Origin: an uncultured Psychromonas sp.
Lineage (GTDB): Bacteria > Pseudomonadota > Gammaproteobacteria > Enterobacterales > Psychromonadaceae
Reading direction: 5' to 3'
Length of the DNA stretch: 64,000 bases
Assembly: GCF_947489755.1 (NCBI RefSeq)
Contig: NZ_CANLFB010000018.1
Location: 40,525-104,524, forward strand
Of the stretch, positions 19,487 through 28,025 are shown piece after piece. The translations under genes and the position numbers were made by a program. The notes beneath the pieces were generated by a model. The model was not told the origin of the DNA, searched no databases, and saw only the letters and a list, made by a program, of their open reading frames with translations. The first letter of the stretch is position 1; each line of letters begins with the position of its first letter.

Positions 19487-19488
19487 TT

Positions 19489-19547
19489 TTCCTCCACTAA
19501 ATTATCACTTTTTTTCTGCTATATTGCATAGATGTAAAGTGGAGGAA
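19489..19547 (-). promoter_or_regulatory. Shine-Dalgarno-sequestering helix (expression platform)
   Basis: On the reverse strand TTCCTCCACT (19547-19538) is the exact complement of AGTGGAGGAA (19498-19489), which contains the ribosome site of the gene at 19486. The two arms are separated by 39 nt and lie directly after the riboswitch aptamer, so ligand binding could expose or hide the ribosome site. The pairing is seen in the sequence; the switching is inferred. Confidence 0.7.
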
Positions 19548-19560
19548 GATAATAAATATC

Positions 19561-19646
19561 GCCTCGGCAACTCCGCTACCATAGACATTAAACAGTCGAC
19601 AGGCCGGTGGTTTTGCGTGATAAAGTTTCCCTTATCTTGCCTTTTT
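19561..19646 (-). promoter_or_regulatory. Cyclic di-GMP-I (GEMM-I) riboswitch aptamer
   Basis: Read on the reverse strand the segment contains the GEMM-I landmarks in order: GGCAA (19641-19637); a stem GATAAGG/CTTTATC closed by a GAAA tetraloop; ACGCAAA; ACCACCGGCCT, which holds the tetraloop-receptor region; a variable P3 arm; GGTAGCGG; and GTTGCC closing on GGCAA. These match the Vibrio cholerae Vc2-type aptamer closely in spacing and in the conserved words. The regulated gene starts at 19486. Ligand binding has not been shown here. Confidence 0.9.
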
Positions 19647-20241
19647 CTAGCTATAACATGCAAACAATTAAATGATATATTTTTTATATTTGATTTTATA
19701 AAAATTTAAATAACTACCCCTAAAAAGGTAGTTTAGAAATGTTCATTTGTAAAATTAATTGTTCAATAAATTTACAAATAAAAAATAAATTATTTAATAC
19801 AATGATTTAACAGAAAGTAATGATAAATAAAAATTTATTGGCATTATGAAATAGAGAGGAAAATGCAGTGAACTAATAAATCATCAGTGACATTAAACTA
19901 AAAATATATGTTGCTTCGCCACTAAAATGATGAGCTATAACGTTATTTTTAAGCTTTACGAGAGCGTAAATTAATAAAACACATTAAATGAAATAGACGT
20001 TTAAAGATAAAAGTCATAAACACTCTACCTTTAATTTAGTAATAAATTTAATAATTAATTGTTAACAATTAACCAAGTGATACACTACCTACTTGTGGTT
20101 ACTTAATTTAATAAATCATTATATTATATAACGAGCAACATATACTTTTTACTCATCGCTATGTTTTAAATAGCGATGATCTAAGTACTTATATTTATAA
20201 GTACTAATACTCTTAACTTATTTTGTTTTATTAAGGCTATT

Positions 20242-22143
20242 ATGCGTTCACTTTCTATAAAAAACCGATTAATACTTAGCATTTTACTGGCAGTTTTTGT
20301 CTCGACAGGTGTCATTTCTGTAGTCTCACAGATGAAATCTCGTGAGTTATTGTTAAGCCGATTAGAAAATTCAGAACTACCAAGTTTAGTTCAACGAGTC
20401 TCACAAACCGTAGACGGTGAAGTTTCAGAGATGAAAGCGATCACGAAGGCTATCGCTAATAACCCTTTTATCTACAGATTAATTGATAATAATGATTCAG
20501 ATGAAACAGATCGTTTACTAACACAATACCTAACTGGCATAGCAAAAAATAATGCGTTAAGTAATGCATCTTATATTGAACGAGACTCTGCTAAATATTG
20601 GAATCAAGATGGGTTTCTTCGTGCATTAAAAGATGATGATCATGATGCATGGTATTACAAATTCAAGAATAGTGGTTTAGCAGAATCTGCGAGCACTTAT
20701 ACTGAAAGTGATGGCACCATTAATGTTTTCGTTAATTACCAACAAGTTAATGGTCGCGGTTCATCAGGAGTGTCAAGAACATTTGGTGATATTGCAAACT
20801 TATTACGTCAATTTAAAATAGAAAAAACTGGATTTGTTTACCTAGCAAATCAAGATGGTTTAGTGAAAGTACACAAAAATCGTGATTTTGCAGAGTCTAA
20901 AAATGTAAGTGATATTTACCCTGAATTAGATAAACAAGCATTGTTTTCACGTCAACCATTTGCTTTTCAACAAGTTGGTGACTATGTGATATCAACTAGT
21001 TATATTGAAAGCTTAGGTTGGTATATCATTGCTGAGGTCCCAAAATCAGAGCTATATGCACAGCTCAATGAATCTCGTAATAATATGATCATCATCTTCA
21101 TTGTTATTCTTATTATATTTGTTGGGCTTAGTGTCATACTTGCCAACCAACTCGTATTACCGATCAAAAAAATGGCAAACAACTTCCGAGTATTAGGCGA
21201 AGGTGAAGGTGATCTAACGAGTAAAGTAGATGAAAATGGTGCTTATGAAATTGCGGAGTTAGCCAAAGGGTTTAATGCATTTGTAGAGAACATTCGCACT
21301 GTCGTGCAAGATGTTAAGGACACGTCTTCAAATATTAAAGAAGCATCTGAAAGTGTCTATCAAGATGCGAACATATCAAAGCTTTCACTTGATAAACAAC
21401 GCGATGAAGCACATCAAGTTTCTGTTGCTATTAATGAGATGGGCAGCACTATTGCTGAAATTGCTAATAATGCGGCTGTAGCAGCACAAACAACCAACGA
21501 AGCAACGAACATGACCTCTCAAGCACAATTAGTTGTGAATGAATCAACCCAAACAATCAGTCACATGGCAGATGATATGGAACATGTTTCATCTAATATT
21601 GAAATATTAGCGAAACGTAGTGATTCAATTAGTAGCGTACTTGATGTTATACGTGGTATTTCTGATCAGACAAATCTACTCGCACTTAATGCGGCGATTG
21701 AAGCAGCACGAGCAGGTGAATATGGCCGAGGTTTTGCAGTCGTAGCAGATGAAGTAAGAAACCTTGCGAAGAAAACCCATGACTCAACAGATGAAATTCA
21801 TAAAATGATTACTGAACTTCAAGATGGTTCAAAAATGGCGGTTGATTCGGTACATAAAAGTCGTAAGCAAGCCATTTTGGGACTGGACGCAGCACAAAAA
21901 ACCAATGTTGCGTTAAATGATATCGTTCAAAACGTTCAACATATATCAGATTTAAACACGCAAATAGCAACAGCAACGGAAGAACAATCAGCCGTGATTA
22001 ATGAAATTAACGTTCATGTAGTTAATATTAGTGACCGAACGGAAGAAAGTGCTGAAGCCTCTAAGAGTATTGAGTCTTCAACTGACTTGTTGAAATCAAT
22101 GGCATCAAGTTTAGATAACTTAGTGAACCGTTTTAAATCTTAA
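20242..22143 (+). CDS. Methyl-accepting chemotaxis protein with periplasmic Cache sensor
   Basis: A 633-residue chemoreceptor. The first membrane helix is at about residues 11-30. A ~250-residue periplasmic domain follows, of the double-Cache type ([39 protein letters not shown]). The second helix is at about 280-305, then HAMP and the signalling hairpin [20 protein letters not shown]. Such sensors usually bind amino acids or small organic acids; the ligand cannot be read from sequence. The ATG at 20242 has weak AAGG upstream. The gene is monocistronic with a long terminator hairpin downstream. Confidence 0.92.
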   Translation: MRSLSIKNRLILSILLAVFVSTGVISVVSQMKSRELLLSRLENSELPSLVQRVSQTVDGEVSEMKAITKAIANNPFIYRLIDNNDSDETDRLLTQYLTGIAKNNALSNASYIERDSAKYWNQDGFLRALKDDDHDAWYYKFKNSGLAESASTYTESDGTINVFVNYQQVNGRGSSGVSRTFGDIANLLRQFKIEKTGFVYLANQDGLVKVHKNRDFAESKNVSDIYPELDKQALFSRQPFAFQQVGDYVISTSYIESLGWYIIAEVPKSELYAQLNESRNNMIIIFIVILIIFVGLSVILANQLVLPIKKMANNFRVLGEGEGDLTSKVDENGAYEIAELAKGFNAFVENIRTVVQDVKDTSSNIKEASESVYQDANISKLSLDKQRDEAHQVSVAINEMGSTIAEIANNAAVAAQTTNEATNMTSQAQLVVNESTQTISHMADDMEHVSSNIEILAKRSDSISSVLDVIRGISDQTNLLALNAAIEAARAGEYGRGFAVVADEVRNLAKKTHDSTDEIHKMITELQDGSKMAVDSVHKSRKQAILGLDAAQKTNVALNDIVQNVQHISDLNTQIATATEEQSAVINEINVHVVNISDRTEESAEASKSIESSTDLLKSMASSLDNLVNRFKS

Positions 22144-22174
22144 TGCTAAAAAACTAACTGCTATTTAGCTAAAA

Positions 22175-22235
22175 AAAAGCTTTGTTAATTATCGACTTAA
22201 ACTTGATTTCTATGCCGATAATATACAAAGCTTTT
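22175..22235 (+). terminator. Long terminator hairpin after the Cache chemoreceptor
   Basis: AAAAGCTTTGTTAATTATCG at 22175-22194 pairs with 22216-22235 over 20 bp with two adjacent mismatches and a ~21-nt loop. It starts with an A tract and ends in TTTT. Confidence 0.75.
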
Positions 22236-22345
22236 ACATTACGTATTTTTCTTATTTGCTCATTAATGGCTTATTGATCCATCCCCCTTGATCGCTACAC
22301 ATTAATCACTTATGGCCCTTTTAATTCTAATGTTGTTAACAAAAA

Positions 22346-22804
22346 CTATTTACGTTTTTCAGTTAAGAACAAGAAAACACCTAATGACGTTAATAGTAGT
22401 GCAGTACTCATTATAATTGCCACTGGATAATAAAGATTGCCAGCTAAATCTAGCTGACTGTATTTAATCACCATGATCAACCCTTCTAATGCTAAAGCGA
22501 CGCACACGGTACCAATGAAACGCGGTAATGTACCCCGCAACGTTTCTATCGCATCTTTTTTATTATCGTCCTCAGGTTCAGAATATTCTTTATGGATAAT
22601 TAACGCTAGTTCAAAAACGGCTAATGCGATAATAGCCGTGTTAATTCCCTTTAATAAAAGCTCAGTAAGATCAACTTGGTTAATAATGCCATCTACAATA
22701 TGTTGAAATAAAGAAAAAATAATCGCTGCCGCGAGTCCAAAAAAGATAATAGTAAGTACTTTTGAGAAGAAATTTCTCATAAATGTAGCCATCGTAATGT
22801 TCAT
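22346..22804 (-). CDS. Four-helix inner-membrane protein, unknown function
   Basis: A 152-residue membrane protein with four hydrophobic segments: about 14-35, 50-70, 92-112 and 125-147. A charged loop (H-K-E-Y-S-E-P-E-D-D-N-K-K-D-A) lies between helices 2 and 3. Topology and length resemble PsiE-like or general glycosylation-pathway membrane proteins, but I cannot name the family. GAGGA lies before the ATG, which supports the start. It is monocistronic and convergent with the chemoreceptor gene. Confidence 0.7.
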   Translation of the reverse strand: MNITMATFMRNFFSKVLTIIFFGLAAAIIFSLFQHIVDGIINQVDLTELLLKGINTAIIALAVFELALIIHKEYSEPEDDNKKDAIETLRGTLPRFIGTVCVALALEGLIMVIKYSQLDLAGNLYYPVAIIMSTALLLTSLGVFLFLTEKRK

Positions 22805-23596
22805 TGTATCCTCTAATAAAACATGAAATGTAAGTTAAGATTAATATACGTGAAAAGTATTTATTCAGATCTTGATTAATTTTATCTTCACACTTATTGG
22901 TCTTTCATTAATATTTTAAATTGGTTTGTCATTAATATTTTGATATTAAAAAATAACTTGCTGCTGGTCTGTATGACTCATCCCTTATTTTTATCGAACA
23001 GAAAGAGCATTAATCAGACACTTGCTTAATTTTGACGTGTGATTAGTAGATAGGTTCATATTAAGCATTTAGTCAGGCAGTAGTTGCTACTTAATAAATC
23101 AATCTGCGATATATTGAAGAGGATTCAATACATCGATTTTAGAGATAAAAAATGGAAAGAGTGAATGTTATTTTCATTTTTATAGGGACGGCTTGTAACG
23201 ACAGGTAGTATGTTTAATGATAAACCTAACATTCACTATTGGCTCGCTAACGTCAGTCTTAATAATACCAATCACGCTAATTAATCGATCAATTTTAATT
23301 GGCAGATTCAAGCTTGTTAACATAACTTTTTTTGCGTTGTAAATTTCGTAAAAGGAAAAAACATGAATGAATTATCCTTTTTTAATTAATTCACCGACAG
23401 ACAATTAGCGAAGTTAATCTTCGAAAGGCCTTAACTTACACTTTAAACTAAGTCATTTTTCCTGCGCAAAACTTAGGCTACTTATTTTACGTAATTGGTA
23501 TTAACGTATTTGGCATAAATAGACATAATGTAAAGTAAGGTACTTTCAAACAATGTAAAACGGCTTAAAAATAGCTTATTGAAGCTCTAAGATCTC
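22805..23596. other. Long intergenic region with a 239-bp inverted-repeat element
   Basis: About 790 bases downstream of fumC and upstream of the four-helix protein gene. Apart from the element at 23264-23502 and the probable promoter near 22850, I see no gene. A sodA gene, which follows fumC in the comparable Pseudomonas operon, is absent. Confidence 0.4.
23264..23502. repeat. MITE-like element of the AATACCAAT type (239 bp)
   Basis: The left end AATACCAATCAC and right end GTAATTGGTATT are near-perfect inverted repeats (11 of 12). The interior has no credible gene. Similar ACCAAT/ATTGGT-ended elements are common in marine gammaproteobacteria. It is unrelated in sequence to the CCTCA-ended element elsewhere in this window. 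Confidence 0.55.
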
Positions 23597-24982
23597 TTAC
23601 CCACTTATACCACCTTCGGTTAATTTAGTTGGATCTAACAACACCATCAACTCTTCTTTTGATAGATCGGTATGTTCATTGGCAACTTCTATGATGGGAC
23701 GCCCTTCTGCATAAGCAATTTTTGCAATTTTTGCCGCTTTTTCATAACCAATAACTGGGTTTAATGCGGTGACTAAAATAGGATTCCTGGTTAATGTTTC
23801 TTTTAATTTTTGTTCATTAACAGTAAACGTTTTAATCGCTTTGTCAGCTAATAAAATGCTCACATTAGCTAATAACTCAATACTAGACAGTAAATTATTA
23901 GCCACTAATGGCAACATAACATTTAATTCAAAATTACCTGATTGCCCCGCAACCGTAATCGCAGCATCGTTACCTATCACTTGTGCACCAACCATTGCTG
24001 CAGCTTCTGCTATTACTGGGTTAACTTTACCAGGCATGATAGAAGAACCAGGTTGGAGAGCCTCTAACTCTATTTCCCCCAAACCTGCTAAAGGTCCAGA
24101 GTTCATCCATCGTAAATCATTCGAAATTTTAATAATAGAAACAGCGGTTGCTTTTAATTGCCCTGACAATGAAACGGCAATATCTTGAGTGCCAATATGC
24201 GTAAAAAAGTTATCTGCAGGCGTAAAATGAATACCTGTCATGGTAGATAAATTTTGATTAAAAATATCAGCAAATTTTGGATCTGCATTAATGCTAGTCC
24301 CCACCGCAGTTCCACCTTGTGCCAAACTTTGAATGCTTGTTTGTAATGCTTCTAAATGCGCTATATTAAGCTCTATTTGTGAAGCCCAACCATTGAGACT
24401 TTGACTTAAGCGAATTGGCATTGCATCCATTAAATGCGTTCGCCCCGTTTTAATATGATGATGTACACTTTCTGCTTTGATACGAGTGGTACTCGCTAGT
24501 CGTTGTAATGAAGGGATTAATTTTTCATGTAATGCTAATGAGGCACTCACATGAATAGTAGTCGGTATCACATCATTACTGCTTTGACTGCAATTAATGT
24601 GATCATTAGCTCCTACTTTTTCTCCATAGATGCCACTAGCAATGTTTGCTAACACTTCATTTGCGTTCATGTTAGTGCTCGTGCCTGAGCCAGTTTGGTA
24701 AATATCAACCGGGAAATGTGTCATTAATTGAGGATCATTGAGTAATTGTTTGACGGCTTGTTCAATGGCATCCCCCATTTTTGGTGGTATTTGACCTAAT
24801 GTAACGTTGGTTTTTGCTGCGGCAACTTTAATTAATAATAGGGATTTTATAAATGACTTGGGTAATTGATTACCACTGATTGGGAAGTTGTTGATTGCAC
24901 GTTGTGTTTGAGCGCCATACAGCGCTTCAGATGCGACTTCTAGCTCGCCCATACTGTCATGTTCAATACGCATTTTTTTCAT
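23597..24982 (-). CDS. fumC: Class II fumarate hydratase
   Basis: A 461-residue iron-independent fumarase (EC 4.2.1.2) that interconverts fumarate and malate in the TCA cycle. The signature GSSIMPGKVNP is present, with T-G-S-G-T-S-T-N-M-N-A-N-E, S-Q-S-S-N-D and K-T-G-R-T-H-L-M-D-A. Class II enzymes need no iron-sulfur cluster. Its place behind a fagA-like gene and a Fur-box-like site resembles the iron-starvation fagA-fumC operon of Pseudomonas aeruginosa. The spacing to the upstream gene is about 155 bases. It is probably induced when iron is low. Confidence 0.95.
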   Translation of the reverse strand: MKKMRIEHDSMGELEVASEALYGAQTQRAINNFPISGNQLPKSFIKSLLLIKVAAAKTNVTLGQIPPKMGDAIEQAVKQLLNDPQLMTHFPVDIYQTGSGTSTNMNANEVLANIASGIYGEKVGANDHINCSQSSNDVIPTTIHVSASLALHEKLIPSLQRLASTTRIKAESVHHHIKTGRTHLMDAMPIRLSQSLNGWASQIELNIAHLEALQTSIQSLAQGGTAVGTSINADPKFADIFNQNLSTMTGIHFTPADNFFTHIGTQDIAVSLSGQLKATAVSIIKISNDLRWMNSGPLAGLGEIELEALQPGSSIMPGKVNPVIAEAAAMVGAQVIGNDAAITVAGQSGNFELNVMLPLVANNLLSSIELLANVSILLADKAIKTFTVNEQKLKETLTRNPILVTALNPVIGYEKAAKIAKIAYAEGRPIIEVANEHTDLSKEELMVLLDPTKLTEGGISG

Positions 24983-25136
24983 TTTAATGGTCTCTTATGG
25001 CAATGTTTCGATAATATCGTTTTATTACTTTATAGCTTTAATAAGACTAAACATGGTTCATTAAATTCAACCTAGTTAATTAAATACAAACTCAATCAGC
25101 CAAAAAATTACAGATGGTTATTTTAAATTTAAAACT

Positions 25137-25505
25137 TTATAGGCTATATAATAAAGACTGATTAATCATTTTAAGCTCAATAAACAAGCCCTTAACTTGT
25201 TCAGCACTGTCTTCATCATCCACTAACCGCTGCAATGTAAATAATGGTTTATTAATATGATCTAAGCATTGAAGACGCCAATGCATGGGAATACTTTGAT
25301 CTGATAATGTCACCAATAGCAACTCGAATTGTGCTAGTAAACAGGCTCTTTGTTTAGCTTTAGTGACTATACATTGCTTATGTTCACCGTCACTGTGATT
25401 GTGATTGTCGATATGAGTATTAAAATCAGTGCTGAGAAAATGTGAGAAAAGTAATGGATTATCTGCTTCTTCTGCATATCTAATCTTTCTACGAAGTACG
25501 TCCAT
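25137..25505 (-). CDS. fagA: FagA-like protein
   Basis: A 122-residue soluble protein with a His-rich stretch (H-I-D-N-H-N-H-S-D-G-E-H) and a helical C-terminal half (P-M-H-W-R-L-Q-C-L-D-H-I-N-K-P-L). In Pseudomonas the Fur-associated gene fagA sits directly upstream of fumC in a Fur-regulated operon; here the order, strand and Fur-type site are the same. FagA's biochemical role is unknown. I base the name mainly on gene context plus size, so sequence confirmation is needed. Confidence 0.6.
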   Translation of the reverse strand: MDVLRRKIRYAEEADNPLLFSHFLSTDFNTHIDNHNHSDGEHKQCIVTKAKQRACLLAQFELLLVTLSDQSIPMHWRLQCLDHINKPLFTLQRLVDDEDSAEQVKGLFIELKMINQSLLYSL

Positions 25506-25567
25506 TTTAGAGACTCCTTTACGATTAATAGCTGTCTATTCATGCAGTCAAATAAGTTACTTAACGA

Positions 25568-25738
25568 TTAATGCATAATAGATGTTTTATTACTTTCACT
25601 GTAAAACAAGGCTTGTTCACAAATTTTTCGTTGTTTATCACTTAACTGCAAGCCGTTCTTCCAGTAGCCGAGTGTTAATGCAATGCGAAATTCTTTGCAA
25701 ATTTCATGAGGTAAATTTAAAGACAATTGTTCAAACAA
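25568..25738 (-). pseudogene. YeaC-like (DUF1315) small protein, TTG start or +1-frameshifted
   Basis: A 56-residue frame with a DUF1315-like core (A-L-T-L-G-Y-W-K-N-G-L-Q-L-S-D-K-Q), similar to E. coli YeaC but shorter. It has no ATG; the only start is TTG at 25738. A strong ribosome site (GGGGAG) instead precedes an ATG at 25778 whose 15-codon frame, MKHYQKIKHRVIKFV, ends in TGA inside the TTG frame. A +1 shift near 25737 would join them. This is either a frameshift (mutation or sequencing error) or a coupled leader/TTG-start arrangement. It is the first gene behind the Fur-type site. Confidence 0.5.
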
Positions 25739-25817
25739 ACTTAATCACCCTATGCTTTATTTTCTGATAATGTTTCATATTTTCTCCCCTTAGATAAATG
25801 ATTAACAAAACACTAAT

Positions 25818-25836
25818 GCAATTGATTATCATTTGC
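25818..25836 (-). promoter_or_regulatory. Fur box
   Basis: Reverse-strand GCAAATGATAATCAATTGC matches the 19-bp Fur consensus GATAATGATAATCATTATC at 14 positions, including the whole AATGATAATCA core. It lies about 40 bases upstream of the ribosome site of the first gene of the yeaC-like/fagA/fumC operon, a suitable place for iron-dependent repression. Confidence 0.8.
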
Positions 25837-25873
25837 AAATGTTTTTTAGTTAACTACATCAGGGTTAAAAAAA

Positions 25874-26014
25874 ATGGCAATAATAGTGTGAGAGTTAGAG
25901 TCGTTACATGAAATTAAAGATAAAATATCAAAAGATGCATTAAGCAATAAAATTGAACGTAAAGTTGGAGCAGTAGTTAATGGGTTAGGGTTAGGTTTAG
26001 CTTTGAAAGCTTAA
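25874..26014 (+). pseudogene. Small ORF with an in-frame TGA
   Basis: ATG at 25874 (AGGG ten bases upstream) opens a 46-codon frame interrupted only by TGA at codon 6 (25889-25891). The remainder encodes E-L-E-S-L-H-E-I-K-D-K and ends N-G-L-G-L-G-L-A-L-K-A. It stops one base before a strong terminator, so it looks like a once-functional gene. The family is unknown. A CGA-to-TGA change is the simplest explanation. Confidence 0.4.
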
Positions 26015-26015
26015 G

Positions 26016-26042
26016 TAAGAGGTGAAAAAACGTCACCTCTTA
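26016..26042. terminator. Bidirectional terminator
   Basis: TAAGAGGTGA / TCACCTCTTA, a 10-bp perfect stem with a 7-nt loop. It lies between the small interrupted ORF (forward) and the end of the MYG1 gene (reverse, stop at 26053). Confidence 0.85.
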
Positions 26043-26052
26043 TATTAAAATA

Positions 26053-26922
26053 TTATGCTTCTAATGCCATTGCAGCCATTTTCATCGTACTTTCAAAAGA
26101 TTCACAGCCAGCAATAAATAGGCCGTTATGACAAAACATTGCATCATCAATGCCAGTGACATCTTTAAGCGCTTGATCAGACAGTCCAGCCCAAGGAGTA
26201 GGTAAAGACTTTCTATCTTCAAATGAACCAGGCTCAACAGGAACTGTTTGAATTCTCCATTGCCCTGTTGATGAAGGATAAACCATATACAGTGCTTCTT
26301 TAGATAAAGCATGTACTGTTCTTTTCCAAGGGATGTATTTTTCTAACACAATCACTCTTGCATCTTCAGCGTTATCAATAGCGGCTGCAACTATTGTTTT
26401 AGCACTAATACCGCCACTAGCAGAAGCAATAAAACGAGCTAATACTCGTGATGCAAATTCAACGGCTTCATCAAAACATGTATCAAAATGACTGTCTTCT
26501 TGCCAAGTCGGATTAAACATTGAAATAGTTTGACTCAAGCTAATACCCTGAGCAACGCCTTCAACATGTCCGCAATCAATCGCATCAATGGTAGACACTA
26601 AGCCTGAATCAATAGATTTCGCGACGTCTTCGTTCCCTTCACAGATCTCAACACCATATTTCTGCCAAATAAGGCCAAATGATGAATATGGAATACCGTT
26701 TTCGCGCTGACCAGCTCCACCACGTTGATGATGATCAAAACGTCCTGCATCAGCGTCGTATATTCCACCAACATCGATCACTAGATCTGCTTTATTAATC
26801 ACTTCTAAATCACGAGTACGTATTAGATTAATAGAAGGAAAAATATTTTTAAGAGCCGCGATGCTAAAAACATCATCAGCATGAAAATTACCGTTATGCG
26901 TTGCTATAGTTGTTTGAGTCAT
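26053..26922 (-). CDS. MYG1 family (UPF0160) metal-dependent protein hydrolase/exonuclease
   Basis: A 289-residue protein with the MYG1/DHH-like motif set: T-H-N-G-N-F-H-A-D-D-V-F at the N-terminus, D-V-G-G-x-Y-D, F-D-H-H-Q-R-G-G, and S-T-I-D-A-I-D-C-G. The Asp/His clusters form a divalent-metal site. The eukaryotic relative is a 3'-5' RNA exonuclease; bacterial members are not well characterised. Length is normal for bacterial forms. Monocistronic, with a terminator shared with a small ORF downstream. Assignment to the family is firm; the exact substrate is unknown. Confidence 0.88.
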   Translation of the reverse strand: MTQTTIATHNGNFHADDVFSIAALKNIFPSINLIRTRDLEVINKADLVIDVGGIYDADAGRFDHHQRGGAGQRENGIPYSSFGLIWQKYGVEICEGNEDVAKSIDSGLVSTIDAIDCGHVEGVAQGISLSQTISMFNPTWQEDSHFDTCFDEAVEFASRVLARFIASASGGISAKTIVAAAIDNAEDARVIVLEKYIPWKRTVHALSKEALYMVYPSSTGQWRIQTVPVEPGSFEDRKSLPTPWAGLSDQALKDVTGIDDAMFCHNGLFIAGCESFESTMKMAAMALEA

Positions 26923-27257
26923 TTTTTATATCATTTTAGAAAGAGATAAGAAGTAGTCATGAATGTTGATTGATGGTTTTTAAATAAATAAAAATTACAA
27001 AGTGGATTCTATACTATGATGGCCAACAAAAACAGGCAGCACGATTAATCAATAAAGATGCTTTAAATAAGCCATCAATTTAACGGTTATTGGAATAATT
27101 ATTTATTCAAATAACCGGGGAAGTAACTAGTATCTCCTGCATCGGCTTATAAACCTTCATTCAATCACTTAAAACGAGACGGGTATAGCGCTTTTATCCT
27201 GTTTAAAAATGATAAATCGAGTAAGATAAGCACCTGAATTTTATCAAGGAGTTACAA
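26923..27257. other. Divergent promoter region
   Basis: About 335 bases between the MYG1 gene (reverse) and the gene at 27258 (forward). It probably contains two promoters. No palindrome or small gene was recognised. Confidence 0.3.
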
Positions 27258-27842
27258 ATGAATATGCTGGATGAGGTAATTAAGATCCTAACGTATTACC
27301 ATGGGGAAAATAACTTTAATATGAACCCTCTTGTACCACGTGAAATCGAGCATTATGCGCGTGCGGTATTAGACATTCCCGATGATGAATATGTGTTGGC
27401 AGCAATGCGCACCTCTTTTACGCAGTTTCATAGAGGTTTAATCATTGGCCGTGATGCGCTTTATTGGAAAAATGATCATAAAATTGAAACCACCGTTAAT
27501 AAACTAACGTGGAAAGAATTAAGTGAACGTAAAAGCCAGTTCCGTCCTCGCCGCAGAATCGTTGAATTAGGTGATGGCGCTGTCTTTGATAATATAGGCT
27601 CACACAACAAGCCTAGTACTATCGTTAATTTGCTTGACTTGTTAATCGATAAATATGAATCACAAGAAGGCGATAGTGATGGGTTCATTTTCGATGAAGC
27701 AAGTCTTACCGATATGATACGTACAATCCCTGAGAACAAAGCAGAAATTAAAGCAGAAAGCGCAGCTAGTTCAGCAGACGCTGCAACAGTCAGTTTTATG
27801 TCGATTATTACCAGTTTATTGAAAAAATTAGTCGGTAAATAG
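27258..27842 (+). CDS. Hypothetical soluble protein with a PH-like N-terminal region
   Basis: A 194-residue protein with a strong AAGGAG ribosome site. Residues about 20-90 (H-R-G-L-I-I-G-R-D-A-L-Y-W-K-N, then L-T-W-K-E-L) look like a beta-rich PH-type domain that in other bacteria often accompanies short regulatory or stress proteins. The C-terminal third is acidic, then Ala/Ser-rich, ending in a short hydrophobic/basic tail. I do not recognise a named family and give no function. It is monocistronic, with two hairpins downstream. Confidence 0.6.
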   Translation: MNMLDEVIKILTYYHGENNFNMNPLVPREIEHYARAVLDIPDDEYVLAAMRTSFTQFHRGLIIGRDALYWKNDHKIETTVNKLTWKELSERKSQFRPRRRIVELGDGAVFDNIGSHNKPSTIVNLLDLLIDKYESQEGDSDGFIFDEASLTDMIRTIPENKAEIKAESAASSADAATVSFMSIITSLLKKLVGK

Positions 27843-27906
27843 CATTCAAATTGCTTTAAAATCCATTTATTTTTTAAGCTTAATGTTTTCGGTTAAGGTT
27901 TTCGAA

Positions 27907-27959
27907 GTTAAAGTAAAGCATTACTTTAACCTGAAAATACCCTCTATTTACATAGAGGG
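27907..27959 (+). terminator. Two consecutive hairpins (second is a terminator)
   Basis: GTTAAAGTAA/TTACTTTAAC (27907-27930, 10-bp perfect stem, 4-nt loop). Then CCCTCTA/TAGAGGG (27940-27959) followed by CTTTATT. They separate the convergent genes ending at 27842 and 28026. Confidence 0.7.
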
Positions 27960-28025
27960 CTTTATTCTCAAAAGTATACGTTATGGTCAATAAACACTTC
28001 ACTTCTTATCTGAATACAAGTTTAT

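Larger units (their letters stand above)
19487..20241. other. Divergent intergenic region with riboswitch and 5' hairpins
   Basis: About 755 bases. The reverse strand holds the riboswitch leader (19487-19646). The forward strand, just before the Cache chemoreceptor, holds two hairpins: TCATCGCTA/TAGCGATGA (20153-20179) and AGTACTTATA/TATAAGTACT (20184-20205). The middle (19650-20140) is plain AT-rich sequence with no ORF. Confidence 0.5.

Noticed and set aside
23769..24188. 139-codon forward frame inside fumC
   Set aside because: It is antisense to the conserved fumarase core, and the encoded peptide resembles no protein.
25582..25767. 61-codon forward ORF
   Set aside because: It is antisense to the YeaC-like frame, which has a family match and operon context.
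25889..25891. TGA as selenocysteine codon
   Set aside because: It lies at codon 6, no hairpin typical of a SECIS element follows, and the protein is not a known selenoprotein family.
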